Shown here: positions 9,742 to 19,330 of the stretch, in pieces
How positions within the stretch are numbered: position 1 is the first letter of the stretch
How the letters are laid out: each line of letters starts with the position of its first letter
Source of the DNA: Methylomonas koyamae
Lineage (GTDB): Bacteria; Pseudomonadota; Gammaproteobacteria; Methylococcales; Methylomonadaceae
NCBI RefSeq assembly: GCF_006483455.1
Contig: NZ_PPPU01000017.1
Location: 48,257 to 112,256 of the forward strand
Direction of reading: 5' to 3'
DNA: 64,000 bases
Notes under the pieces: generated by a model
Databases searched by the model: none
What the model was told of the DNA's origin: nothing
The model's input: the letters and a program-made list of their open reading frames with translations, nothing else
Translations under genes and position numbers: made by a program

Positions 9742-10827
9742 TCAACTGAAGAATCCCAGCGCCTTCAGCTTGACGACCAGACGCCGGGTGAATTCGGCCT
9801 TGTCGCGCTGGTCCAGATGCGCGCCATCCGGCAACGCGAAATCAAATTCCGGATAATCCCAGCAATTAAAGGCAAGCGCCGGACTATGCGCCGCAAACAC
9901 GTCCCAGCCTGCCTCTCGCGGAAAACGGTATTCCTCTATGGTTCTGACCAGAGCCGTCGACGGGAAATTGATAAAAGCCAGATTGCTGCCCTTGTTCTTG
10001 ATTTGCCGGGCAAGGTCGTTGGTATAAGCGAATTGGTCCGCGGACAATTGCACCGCAGCCGACTGCCTTAGTTTGGCGCCGACGGCCTGCTCGAACTTCT
10101 GCTGCGTATCGATCCCGGCCATATTGATCGGCTGCCCCAAACTGCGTAGCACCCGGTTGATGTAAAAACCGGGTTGTTCCACGAGCTCATAGTCAGCGTC
10201 GCGTTCGCGGTTGGCATCCGTTTTTAAATAAAGCGGCCTGACTTTACCCGGTGTGGTCAGCCGTTTGAACAATTCCAACGGCGGAATGCCGCCGCCGTAT
10301 AACGCCAACTGCTGTTGAACCTGGCTTTTCAACAAGGTTTCCAATTTGGCCGACACCAGATCCTTGTATTTTCGGTGATAGAACTCCACCCATTCTTCGG
10401 CGCGGTCGCGCGGCCGATTTGCAGTCAGTTTCCAAACGTCGCCGGACACCAACAGTTTACCGGTGATTGCAGGGTCCCGAGCCAGATCGGCCAATACCGG
10501 TAAAAACTCCGAGCCGTCTATCGCCAGTTGCACCGGCATCAGACCGGTCTCGGCCGCCAGCACGTCCAGATCCATGCCCAATTGCATCCGCGAGTCGCCC
10601 ACCAAAACCAAAGCCCGCTTACCCAATAGCGCCGCCTTACCGCGTTGCGCCGCCCACAACTCTTTACTGTCCTGCACGGTCGGCTGAAAGCCGATTTGCC
10701 GCAGCCGGAGTTCGACCACGGCCAATAACAATACGGCCGCCAGCAAGCCGAGGCCAAATGCGCGCTTGACGGCGGGCTTGGGTAACCGATCGCTAGAATT
10801 GGAAATAAATGAAGGCACGACTGTCAC
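9742..10827 (-). CDS. Membrane-anchored SGNH-hydrolase-like protein, partner of MBOAT acyltransferase
   Basis: 361 residues. Residues about 20-45 form one membrane anchor; the rest looks periplasmic. VGDSRMQLG (around residue 76) matches the GDS block of SGNH hydrolases and DGAHLD near the C-terminus (about residue 339) supplies the Asp and His, so a Ser-Asp-His site is complete. Proteins of this shape work with MBOAT proteins to acetylate polysaccharides (AlgI/AlgX-AlgJ type systems). The chosen start is a GTG overlapping the upstream MBOAT gene by 35 bp; a second in-frame GTG two codons later is equally possible. Substrate unknown. Confidence 0.7.
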   Translation of the reverse strand: MTVVPSFISNSSDRLPKPAVKRAFGLGLLAAVLLLAVVELRLRQIGFQPTVQDSKELWAAQRGKAALLGKRALVLVGDSRMQLGMDLDVLAAETGLMPVQLAIDGSEFLPVLADLARDPAITGKLLVSGDVWKLTANRPRDRAEEWVEFYHRKYKDLVSAKLETLLKSQVQQQLALYGGGIPPLELFKRLTTPGKVRPLYLKTDANRERDADYELVEQPGFYINRVLRSLGQPINMAGIDTQQKFEQAVGAKLRQSAAVQLSADQFAYTNDLARQIKNKGSNLAFINFPSTALVRTIEEYRFPREAGWDVFAAHSPALAFNCWDYPEFDFALPDGAHLDQRDKAEFTRRLVVKLKALGFFS

Positions 10828-12205
10828 CGTTGGAAAATATGACGACGGAAGTTGTTAAAACGGCGATCAGCGCGCCGCGAACCATGGGCGAAAACCGTTC
10901 GAAGATTTGCTCCAGCCGAATTTCGCGGGCGAGAATATGCCAGAGCAGCATGGCCGCCACGATGCCGGCCACCGCGATGCGGCTGGACTGAGCCAGGACG
11001 GCGGCACCATCGCTCCGGACCAATGCGGCCGCCATCGCCGCCAGGTTTTCGAAGCCCTGAGCCCGAAACGGAATCCAGGTTAACGACACCAACAAAAATG
11101 TCGCCAACATCAGCCCCAGTTTCGCGGCAGAACTTTCAAGGCGAAACCCTGCAGCGTGTTTCAAGCCGTGTTCCACCGCCAAAAACGTGCCGTGAATCAC
11201 ACCCCACAAAGCAAAGGTCCAGGCAGCGCCGTGCCACAAACCGCCCAGAACCATGACCAGCAGTAAGTTAAAACCGGTCCGCAACGGGCGGACGCGGTTA
11301 CCGCCCAGACTGAAATAAAGGTAATCCCGCAACCAGCTCGATAGCGAAATATGCCAGCGCCGCCAGAAATCGGAGAAGCCCAAAGCGCCGTAAGGACAAT
11401 GGAAATTATCGGGCAGGCTGAAGCCCAAGGTCATCGCTGCCCCGATCGCGCACAGTGAGTAACCGGCAAAATCGAAAAAGATCTGCCCGGAAAAGGCCAG
11501 CACCGCCAACCACGCATCCGCCGCACCGAAGGCTGCGGGATCGGCATAGACTTGGTCCACCACCGGCGCCAAGCCGACGTCGGCCAGTATGGCTTTGGCG
11601 AACACGCCGAACAAAAACAAGGTCAAACCCCAGACGAACTGGTCGGCACCGGTTTGCCGCGGCGTCTTGCATTGCGGTAAAAACTGCGGCGCCCTGACGA
11701 TGGGGCCGGCCACCAATTGCGGAAAAAATGTCACGAACAAGGAAAAGTCGAGCAAGCTGGTTTCCGCAGCGATTTTGCGTTGATAGACGTCCAGGGTGTA
11801 GGACAAGCTTTGAAAGGTATAAAACGAAATGCCGATCGGCAGGACGATGCCTAAAGGTTGCGGCTGGTAGCCTATTCCGAACCACGCCAGAATTTCGGCA
11901 GCGGTTTGATTCAGGAAATCGGCATATTTGAAAAACCCCAGAAACCCCAGATTGACCAGCAGGCTTACCGCCAATAATGCCTTACGCCGCGGCTGATGCT
12001 GCGCCGCGCCGATCAGCTTGCCCAAACAAAAATCGACATTGGTCGAAATCCACAGCAACACGACAAACGGCGGGTTCCAGGCCGCGTAAAACAAGTAACT
12101 GGCGATCAACAGCATCAATTTTCGGCCGCGCCAATCCCGGATCGAGTAATACAAGGCCAGAACGACCAGCCAAAAAATCAGAAATAAAAATGAATCGAAT
12201 TGCAT
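10793..12205 (-). CDS. MBOAT family O-acyltransferase (AlgI-like)
   Basis: 470 residues with about ten hydrophobic segments. The MBOAT landmarks are clear: LPIGISFYTFQSLSYTLDVYQ, the FSDFWRRWHISLSSWLRDYLYFSLGGNR block, and the putative catalytic His in LGGLWHGAAWTFALWG. These proteins move acetyl groups across the inner membrane to a periplasmic partner, here probably the overlapping SGNH gene downstream. There is no alginate or cellulose synthesis gene nearby, so the acceptor glycan cannot be named. Its location next to the flagellar operon may be chance. Confidence 0.88.
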   Translation of the reverse strand: MQFDSFLFLIFWLVVLALYYSIRDWRGRKLMLLIASYLFYAAWNPPFVVLLWISTNVDFCLGKLIGAAQHQPRRKALLAVSLLVNLGFLGFFKYADFLNQTAAEILAWFGIGYQPQPLGIVLPIGISFYTFQSLSYTLDVYQRKIAAETSLLDFSLFVTFFPQLVAGPIVRAPQFLPQCKTPRQTGADQFVWGLTLFLFGVFAKAILADVGLAPVVDQVYADPAAFGAADAWLAVLAFSGQIFFDFAGYSLCAIGAAMTLGFSLPDNFHCPYGALGFSDFWRRWHISLSSWLRDYLYFSLGGNRVRPLRTGFNLLLVMVLGGLWHGAAWTFALWGVIHGTFLAVEHGLKHAAGFRLESSAAKLGLMLATFLLVSLTWIPFRAQGFENLAAMAAALVRSDGAAVLAQSSRIAVAGIVAAMLLWHILAREIRLEQIFERFSPMVRGALIAVLTTSVVIFSNGDSRAFIYFQF

Positions 12206-12305
12206 AAAGACGTTGCTGGCCGAGGCCGGAACGGACGGCCGCCGAAAAAGTTTCGGCTAAGCGTAGTCCATAGCGGCAAATCCGGCAGCACGCGGGCCGA
12301 ATAAT

Positions 12306-12319
12306 CCGGCTTGCGCCGG
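12306..12319 (-). terminator. Putative terminator of the mre-rodA-mltB operon
   Basis: On the minus strand CCGGC and GCCGG (12306-12310 with 12315-12319) form a short stem with a 4-base loop, followed in the direction of transcription by ATTATTC. It lies 17 bases past the mltB stop. A second small stem (ATCTG/CAGAT) sits between the stop and this one. Confidence 0.45.
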
Positions 12320-12335
12320 TTATCTGCCCGGCAGA

Positions 12336-13313
12336 TTAGGTCTTGCGCGCGGCGATGGCCTGGCTCAGTTGGTATACCGCCATCGCATAAAGTGGGCTGT
12401 GGTTGTACCGGGTGATGACGTAGAAGTTATGCAATCCAAGCCACAAATCCTCGCCGGCCTGTTGCTGATAACTCAACAGTTTGACCTTTTCGGTGCCGGC
12501 CAATTGCTGCGGCAATTCAACCTGCAACTGGCGTAGCTCGGCCACGCCGATATCGGGTTTGACGCCTTTGCTCAGGGCCTGCCGATAGGCTTCGCCCTTG
12601 GCGGAAACCGGATAGGCTACCGGTGCGCCCGGCTGCCACTGGTTGCGCACGAAATAATGGGCAACGCTGGCGATGGCGTCGGCCGGATTGGTCCAGATAT
12701 CGCGCTTGCCGTCGCCGTCGAAATCCTTGGCAAAGCTACGGAAACTGCTGGGCATGAATTGCGGGAATCCCATCGCTCCGGCATAGGAACCCATCGGTTG
12801 CAACGGATCCATGTGCTCTTCCCGCGCCAGCACCAGGAATTGCTCGAGTTCCTTCAGAAAGAACTCGCTACGCGGCGGATAGGCGAAACCGAGCGTGGCT
12901 AACGCGTCGATCACCCGGTATTTGCCGGTATGGGCACCGTACTTGGTTTCGACGCCGATGATGGCGACGATGATTTCGGCCGGCACGCCGTACTGGCGCT
13001 CCACCGCTTGCAAGGCCGCGGCATTGTCTTTCCAGAATTGCACACCGCCGGCGATGCGGGCTTCGGTCATGAAAATTTCCCGGTATTGAAACCAGGGCTT
13101 GCCTTCGGCCGGTTTGGACATCGCATCCAGAATCGGCTGCTGGATATTCACGGCTTTGAACAGCGTGCGCAATTCCGTTTCGTTGAACCGGTGCTGCTTG
13201 GCCATGTGTTTGACGAAGGCGTTAAACGAATCGGTCGGCGCGATTTCGGCGGCAACCGGGCCGATGCCGATTAACGACAGCAGCAGAACTGCAAATTTGG
13301 TTTTCATAGTCAT
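12336..13313 (-). CDS. mltB: Lytic murein transglycosylase B
   Basis: 325 residues with an N-terminal signal peptide (FAVLLLSLIGIGPVAAE); no lipobox Cys is seen, so this form is probably periplasmic rather than a lipoprotein. The catalytic Glu is residue 122 in IIGVETKYGAHTGKYRV. GAMGFPQFMPSSFRSFAKDFDGDGKRDIW holds the substrate groove and the EF-hand-like calcium loop known in MltB/Slt35. It cleaves glycan strands to 1,6-anhydromuropeptides. Last gene of the elongation operon, 44 bp after rodA. Two in-frame ATGs (13313 and 13307) are possible starts. Confidence 0.93.
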   Translation of the reverse strand: MTMKTKFAVLLLSLIGIGPVAAEIAPTDSFNAFVKHMAKQHRFNETELRTLFKAVNIQQPILDAMSKPAEGKPWFQYREIFMTEARIAGGVQFWKDNAAALQAVERQYGVPAEIIVAIIGVETKYGAHTGKYRVIDALATLGFAYPPRSEFFLKELEQFLVLAREEHMDPLQPMGSYAGAMGFPQFMPSSFRSFAKDFDGDGKRDIWTNPADAIASVAHYFVRNQWQPGAPVAYPVSAKGEAYRQALSKGVKPDIGVAELRQLQVELPQQLAGTEKVKLLSYQQQAGEDLWLGLHNFYVITRYNHSPLYAMAVYQLSQAIAARKT

Positions 13314-13357
13314 GGCAAAGTTCTATAAAAATGGCCCGGCCGACGACCAGGCGTGCG

Positions 13358-14488
13358 TTATACCGGCAACAACTTCCGGTGGGTGTGAATGGACATCAAA
13401 ATACCGAAACCGGCCATCAATGTCACCATCGACGTGCCACCGTAACTGACCAGCGGCAGCGGCACGCCGACCACCGGCAATATGCCGATCACCATGCCGA
13501 TATTGACGAACACATAGACAAAAAAGGTAAACGACAGGCTGCCGGCCAGCAATCGGCAATAGGTATCCTGAGCCTGCACCGCGATATAAAAGCAGCGACT
13601 GATCACCAGCAAGTACAACAGCAGCAGGCCGACGCAGCCGAACAATCCGAACTCTTCGGCGAAAACCGCGAAGATGAAATCGGTGGAACTCTCCGGCAGA
13701 AAATCCAATTCGGCCTGGGTACTGCCCAGCCAACCCTTGCCGTTGATGCCGCCCGAACCGATCGCGATTTTGGATTGAATGATATGGTAACCGGTGCCCA
13801 TCGGATCGGCCTCCGGATTGAACAGCGTCAACACCCGGTTGCGCTGGTATTCCCGCATGAAGTGCCACAGAATCGGTGTCGACGCCGCCAGCCCGACCAC
13901 CGCGCTCAACATGAACCACCAGGACAAGCCGGCAAAAAACAGCACCGCCGCCCCCGAGCTGGCCACCAACAACGCCGTCCCCAAATCCGGCTGTTTGGCG
14001 ATCAACAGCACCGGCACCAGCAACAGGCCGGCCGCGATCATCACGTGTTTGGGTTTGGGCGGCAACGAGTGCTCGGCCAAATACCAAGCCACCATCATCG
14101 GCGCGCTGATTTTAGTGAACTCGGACGGCTGAAACCTAAAAAACCCCAAATCCAGCCAACGTTGAGCCCCCATACTGATCTGGCCGATGACCGCCACACC
14201 AACCAGCAACAGCACACATACCGAGAACAACACGACGGAAAAGCTCTGAAACCGGCGCGGATTGATATGCGCCAACACCGTCATCAAACCGATCGCCAAG
14301 CCGGCGCGGCTGGCATGCCGCACCAGCATCGAAACTTGCTGGCCGCCGGCGCTGTACAAAATCACGCAACTCAACGCCAAGATCATCAGCAAACCGATGA
14401 ATAGCGGTATGTCGATATGCAATTTACGCAGTAGGCTGCCAAGCAACGACGGCGCCTGGAATTGCTCGTTGCGCATTTCGTGTCTCAT
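13358..14488 (-). CDS. rodA: SEDS peptidoglycan glycosyltransferase RodA
   Basis: 376 residues, polytopic (about ten membrane segments). SEDS signatures include LDLGFFRFQPSEFTKI, KQPDLGTALLV, and the C-terminal GIGMVIGILPVVGVPLPLVSYGGTSMV-like block. RodA polymerises glycan strands for side-wall elongation as a complex with PBP2. The gene start overlaps the end of mrdA by four bases, indicating translational coupling of the two complex partners. Confidence 0.96.
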   Translation of the reverse strand: MRHEMRNEQFQAPSLLGSLLRKLHIDIPLFIGLLMILALSCVILYSAGGQQVSMLVRHASRAGLAIGLMTVLAHINPRRFQSFSVVLFSVCVLLLVGVAVIGQISMGAQRWLDLGFFRFQPSEFTKISAPMMVAWYLAEHSLPPKPKHVMIAAGLLLVPVLLIAKQPDLGTALLVASSGAAVLFFAGLSWWFMLSAVVGLAASTPILWHFMREYQRNRVLTLFNPEADPMGTGYHIIQSKIAIGSGGINGKGWLGSTQAELDFLPESSTDFIFAVFAEEFGLFGCVGLLLLYLLVISRCFYIAVQAQDTYCRLLAGSLSFTFFVYVFVNIGMVIGILPVVGVPLPLVSYGGTSMVTLMAGFGILMSIHTHRKLLPV

Positions 14489-16335
14489 GGCGCGGCATCC
14501 TTGGGCTGATTAAGGTAAGCGTCGATAATTTCGGCCGCAATCGGCGCGGCAACCGAACCGCCGTGGCCGCCATGCTCGGCGATCACCGCAACGGCGATCT
14601 GCGGATCGTGCACCGGCGCCAAGGCGATAAACAAGGCATGGTCGCGCATTTTGAAATCGATCGCGTCCTCGTTGTACTTTTCCTCCTGCTTGACCGTGAA
14701 CACCTGTGCGGTTCCGGTTTTGCCGGCAATCTGGTAATTGATGTTTTTTGCGATCAATTTCGCCGTGCCGCGCGGGCTGTGCACCACATTGGTCATGGCG
14801 CGGAGGATGTTGTCCACATTGGCCGGCTTCAATGGAATGTCGGGGACGATACGCAGTTCGGGCGGTGCAGCATAGTCGGGCGTGATGATTTCATGGGCCA
14901 GATGCGGGTTGACTACTTTGCCGTAATTGGCCAGCGTCGCGGTAGCGCGCGCCAACTGCAACGGCGTCACCTGGGTATAGCCCTGGCCAATCCCGGTAAT
15001 CACCGTCTCGCCGGGAAACCAGGCTTGGTTGCGATACCGCCGTTTCCATTCCTTGGACGGCATCAGGCCGTCGACCTCTCCCACCAGATCGATACCGCTC
15101 TTTTCGCCGAAACCGAATTTGTTCATGAAACTGGACATTCTGTCGATGCCCAGAGCCATCGCCAAGTCGTAAAAATACACATCGCAGGATTCGGTGATCG
15201 CTTCGTTCATATCGACCATGCCGTGGCCCCATTTCTTCCAATCCCGGTATTTATGATCGACGTTGGGCAATTTGTAATAGCCGGGGCAAAACAAACGGTG
15301 GCCGTAATCGATCACGCCGTACTCCAGGCCGGCCAGCGCATAGAACGGTTTCATCGTCGATCCGGGCGGGTACAAGCCGCGCAAGGCCCGGTTGTATAGT
15401 GGCTGATCCTCGGAATCCTTCAAGGACTTGTAATCCTTGGCCGAGATGCCGGACACGAACGGATTCGGGTCGAAACCGGGCCGGCTAGCGAACACCAGCA
15501 CCCCACCGGTCTTGATTTCGATTGCCACCGCGGCGCCGTTATATTCCTGTAGCGCGTTGTAAGCGATTCTTTGCAAATCGATATCCAGCGTCAAATAAAT
15601 ATTGGAGCCGGCCACCGGCTCCACGGTCGACACGGTGCGTAAGGCCCTAGACTGGGCGTTGGTTTCGATCTCTTCGTAGCCGGCGGTACCGAGCAAATGG
15701 CTTTCGTAATATTTTTCGATGCCGATTTTGCCGATCTGGTCGGTGCCGCGGTATTGCTCCAGCGGCAGCTTTTTCAGCTCATCCTCGCTGATCCGGCCCA
15801 CGTAACCGACCACGTGCGCCGCCAAGTCGGCGTAGGGGTAATGCCGCACCAGCCGGGCATAAACATCGACGCCGGGAAAATACGGCCGCACCACGGCAAA
15901 CTTGGCGACATCCTCGTCGGTCAGGTTTTGCAGCAACGGCGTCGTGGTAAAGGATTTATTGCGCTTGCGCAGCTTATGGAAGGCGTCGATTTTTTCGTCG
16001 GAAATATTCAACAACTGCTGCAACCGCTTCAGCGTATCGTCCAGGTCGCCGATCTGTTCCGGGATCAGTTCCAGGCTGTAAGTCGGCACGTTTTCCGCCA
16101 ACATCCGGCCTTTGCGGTCGTAAATCACGCCCCGGGTCGGCGGCAGCGGCGAAATTTTGATGCGGTTGTCTTTGGAGAGCGTGGCGTAATGCTCGTGACC
16201 GACCACCTGCAGATAAACCAGGCGCACCACCAGTCCGACTATCAGGAACAAGATCAAGATAAAAGCCGTAACGATACGGCTCAGAAACAGGCGGCTTTCC
16301 GCCAACGGGTCCTTGATCGCGAATTTTCTATCCAT
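14485..16335 (-). CDS. mrdA: Penicillin-binding protein 2 (elongation transpeptidase)
   Basis: 616 residues. One N-terminal membrane helix (about 20-45) is followed by the PBP dimerisation/pedestal domain (RGVIYDRKGRMLAENVPTYSLELIPEQI) and a transpeptidase domain. Active-site motifs: Ser326-x-x-Lys329 (PPGSTMKP), Ser383-Cys-Asp385 in the SxN position (SCD instead of the common SxN, as in PBP2), and Lys539-Thr-Gly541. It crosslinks new side-wall peptidoglycan with RodA. It lies 6 bp after mreD and overlaps rodA by four bases. Confidence 0.96.
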   Translation of the reverse strand: MDRKFAIKDPLAESRLFLSRIVTAFILILFLIVGLVVRLVYLQVVGHEHYATLSKDNRIKISPLPPTRGVIYDRKGRMLAENVPTYSLELIPEQIGDLDDTLKRLQQLLNISDEKIDAFHKLRKRNKSFTTTPLLQNLTDEDVAKFAVVRPYFPGVDVYARLVRHYPYADLAAHVVGYVGRISEDELKKLPLEQYRGTDQIGKIGIEKYYESHLLGTAGYEEIETNAQSRALRTVSTVEPVAGSNIYLTLDIDLQRIAYNALQEYNGAAVAIEIKTGGVLVFASRPGFDPNPFVSGISAKDYKSLKDSEDQPLYNRALRGLYPPGSTMKPFYALAGLEYGVIDYGHRLFCPGYYKLPNVDHKYRDWKKWGHGMVDMNEAITESCDVYFYDLAMALGIDRMSSFMNKFGFGEKSGIDLVGEVDGLMPSKEWKRRYRNQAWFPGETVITGIGQGYTQVTPLQLARATATLANYGKVVNPHLAHEIITPDYAAPPELRIVPDIPLKPANVDNILRAMTNVVHSPRGTAKLIAKNINYQIAGKTGTAQVFTVKQEEKYNEDAIDFKMRDHALFIALAPVHDPQIAVAVIAEHGGHGGSVAAPIAAEIIDAYLNQPKDAAP

Positions 16336-16341
16336 ACCCGA

Positions 16342-16830
16342 TCAGACGATGCGCGCCATGACCCGGATATAGCGCAACACCACAAACACCAGCGGCCAGG
16401 CCAAAGTTCCGCTCAGCACCGGATACCAGAACTCCAGCGGCAAACGGTTGCCGGCCCGCATGCTTTCCAACCCGAAAGTGACGCATTGCGATGCCAGCAG
16501 ACAACACAACACCCACAGGCACTGTTGCACGATGGGGAATTGGCGCAGCCGGCGATGTTCGTTGATGCTGAAGTAACAGACCAGCGCATAGATCAACCCA
16601 TACTGCCCCAATAACCGGCCGGTCAACACGTCGGTCAGCAGCCCCACGCTCCAAGCGGTAAACACTCCAAAGCGTTCCGGCAAAGCAATCGACCAGTAAA
16701 TCAACACCAAAACCACCCAATCCGGATTAAAGATGTCCATTGCCGGAAATAAGGACATCACCCTGAGCACCATCGCCGCAGCAACGGTAACCAGGAAATA
16801 GGTAGCCGCCAACAGGTCAAGGCGCGCCAT
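16342..16830 (-). CDS. mreD: Rod shape-determining protein MreD
   Basis: 162 residues with about five hydrophobic helices, the normal size for MreD. The motifs NPDWVVLVLIYWSIALPERFGVFTAWSVGLLTDVLTGRLLGQ are typical. The start at 16830 (MARLDLLAATYF) is preferred to an ATG nine codons upstream because it has a GGGAG site at the right distance and overlaps mreC by only 14 bp. Inner-membrane partner of MreC and PBP2/RodA in the elongasome. Confidence 0.92.
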   Translation of the reverse strand: MARLDLLAATYFLVTVAAAMVLRVMSLFPAMDIFNPDWVVLVLIYWSIALPERFGVFTAWSVGLLTDVLTGRLLGQYGLIYALVCYFSINEHRRLRQFPIVQQCLWVLCCLLASQCVTFGLESMRAGNRLPLEFWYPVLSGTLAWPLVFVVLRYIRVMARIV

Positions 16831-17716
16831 TGGCACTCTCCCGTCCGTCCTGAGCATCGGCCGGCGGCTTGCCCGGTTCGCCCAGCACCACCGGCGTCGA
16901 ATGGCTCCAGACGATCAAAAATTCGCGGCTCTTGTCCAGATCGGCTTTCGGTGTGGCGTAGATATTGGCGAAAGACTTGTCCGGTCTGGCCTCGAACTTA
17001 TCGACTACGGCGACCGGGTAACCCGCCGGAAACACACCGCCCAAGCCGGAGGTGACCAGCAAGTCGCCCGGCACGACATCGGCGTTATTTGCCAGGAACG
17101 GCAAGTGCAGACGGTTGGGTTGGCCGGTACCGAAGGCAATGGTACGCAAACCGTTGCGATTGACTTGCACCGGAATGGCATGGTCCGGGTCGGTAATCAG
17201 CATCACCTCGGAACTGGACGGCAAGGCCCGGACCACCTGGCCGACGATGCCATTGGCATCAAGCACCGGCTGTTCGGCGTGCACGCCAAATCGGGCGCCT
17301 TTATTGACCACCACGGTGTGCTCGTACGGCGCCAGTTTCACCGAGACCAGCTCGGCTATCAATACCTGCTCGCCGAGTTGAAACGAGTTCTCCAGCAACA
17401 TGCGCAGGCGGGTGTTTTCCTTTTCCAAGGCGGCCAGTTTCAACAATTTGGCGTCGTTGACGAATTGCTGCTCTTTCAAGCGGCGATTCTCTTTTTGCAA
17501 CTCAACGAAGGAAATCACCGTGTCGGAGACGGAATGGGACAAGTCCACCGGCAATGAAGCCAGAGCCTGCAAGGGGTAGGTCAGCACCGACAGCAAGGAA
17601 CGCAAGCGGCTCAGCCGCTCGCTACGGTAATCGATCACCAGCATCGAAACGGAAACCAGCAACGCTACCAGCAACCGGGTATTTAGCGAAGGACCTTTGG
17701 CGAATAAAAGTTTGAT
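16817..17716 (-). CDS. mreC: Rod shape-determining protein MreC, apparently starting at AUC
   Basis: About 299 residues. After a membrane helix and a coiled coil (residues about 80-120, ELQKENRRLKEQQFVNDAKL) comes the double beta-barrel periplasmic domain (VVNKGARFGVHAEQPVLDANGIVGQVV, MLITDPDHAIPVQVNRNGLRTIAFG). The family N-terminus, K-x-L-F-x-K-G-P-S-L-x-x-R-L, is encoded here but begins directly after an ATC codon at 17716-17714, which is preceded by AGAGG at a 6-base spacing. Upstream in frame is a TAG four codons earlier, and no ATG, GTG or TTG lies between. The first conventional start, TTG at 17674, would delete the conserved segment and has no ribosome binding site. The C-terminus overlaps mreD. 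Confidence 0.88.
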   Translation of the reverse strand: MKLLFAKGPSLNTRLLVALLVSVSMLVIDYRSERLSRLRSLLSVLTYPLQALASLPVDLSHSVSDTVISFVELQKENRRLKEQQFVNDAKLLKLAALEKENTRLRMLLENSFQLGEQVLIAELVSVKLAPYEHTVVVNKGARFGVHAEQPVLDANGIVGQVVRALPSSSEVMLITDPDHAIPVQVNRNGLRTIAFGTGQPNRLHLPFLANNADVVPGDLLVTSGLGGVFPAGYPVAVVDKFEARPDKSFANIYATPKADLDKSREFLIVWSHSTPVVLGEPGKPPADAQDGRESANGAP

Positions 17717-17875
17717 GGCAAACCTCTAATGTCTAAACGCAACGTTCAAAATCGCCGCCAACGCGTGCGGAAGACGTCAAGCCCGGCTTGGAACAATACC
17801 GGGCCAGATACAAGTATGAATTGAGAAGGACGGGCTTTGGCCTCCGCACCAGCCCCGGCAGAAATGCTGTCGGAA

Positions 17876-18976
<1,101 letters not shown>

Positions 18977-19033
18977 TATTTGAGCAAGATATAAAGTATC
19001 ATAGTTTTACTAAGAAAACCTGGAGTTAGAAGA

Positions 19034-19321
19034 ATGTCCTTAACGGCGAATGACGTTAAAAAAATCGCTCACCTGGCAAGGTTGGGCATTGCCGAACAAG
19101 ACGTCGAACACTATGCAAAAGACCTGTCCGGCATCTTGGATTTGATGACCAAAATGGGCCAACTCGATACCGCCGGCATCGCGCCTATGGCGCATCCCTT
19201 GGACCAAACCCAGCGCCTGCGCGCCGACCACGTCACCGAAACCAACCAGCGCGAGCATTTTCAAGCCATCGCCCCGCAAACCGAAGCCGGTCTTTATCTG
19301 GTTCCCAAAGTCATCGAGTAA
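19034..19321 (+). CDS. gatC: Aspartyl/glutamyl-tRNA amidotransferase subunit C
   Basis: 95 residues, the normal small subunit. The start MSLTANDVKKIAHLARLGI and the PMAHPLDQTQRLRADHVTE region are typical. GatC stabilises the GatA-GatB interface in the enzyme that converts Glu-tRNA(Gln) and Asp-tRNA(Asn) to the amide forms. An AGTTAGAAGA leader with weak Shine-Dalgarno precedes the ATG. First gene of the gatCA-uma2-gatB run. Confidence 0.96.
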   Translation: MSLTANDVKKIAHLARLGIAEQDVEHYAKDLSGILDLMTKMGQLDTAGIAPMAHPLDQTQRLRADHVTETNQREHFQAIAPQTEAGLYLVPKVIE

Positions 19322-19330
19322 GGACACCCC

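Noticed and set aside
13331..14404. Long plus-strand open frame antisense to rodA
   Set aside because: Gln/His/Arg-rich antisense translation opposite a clear rodA gene; typical of GC-rich antisense frames.
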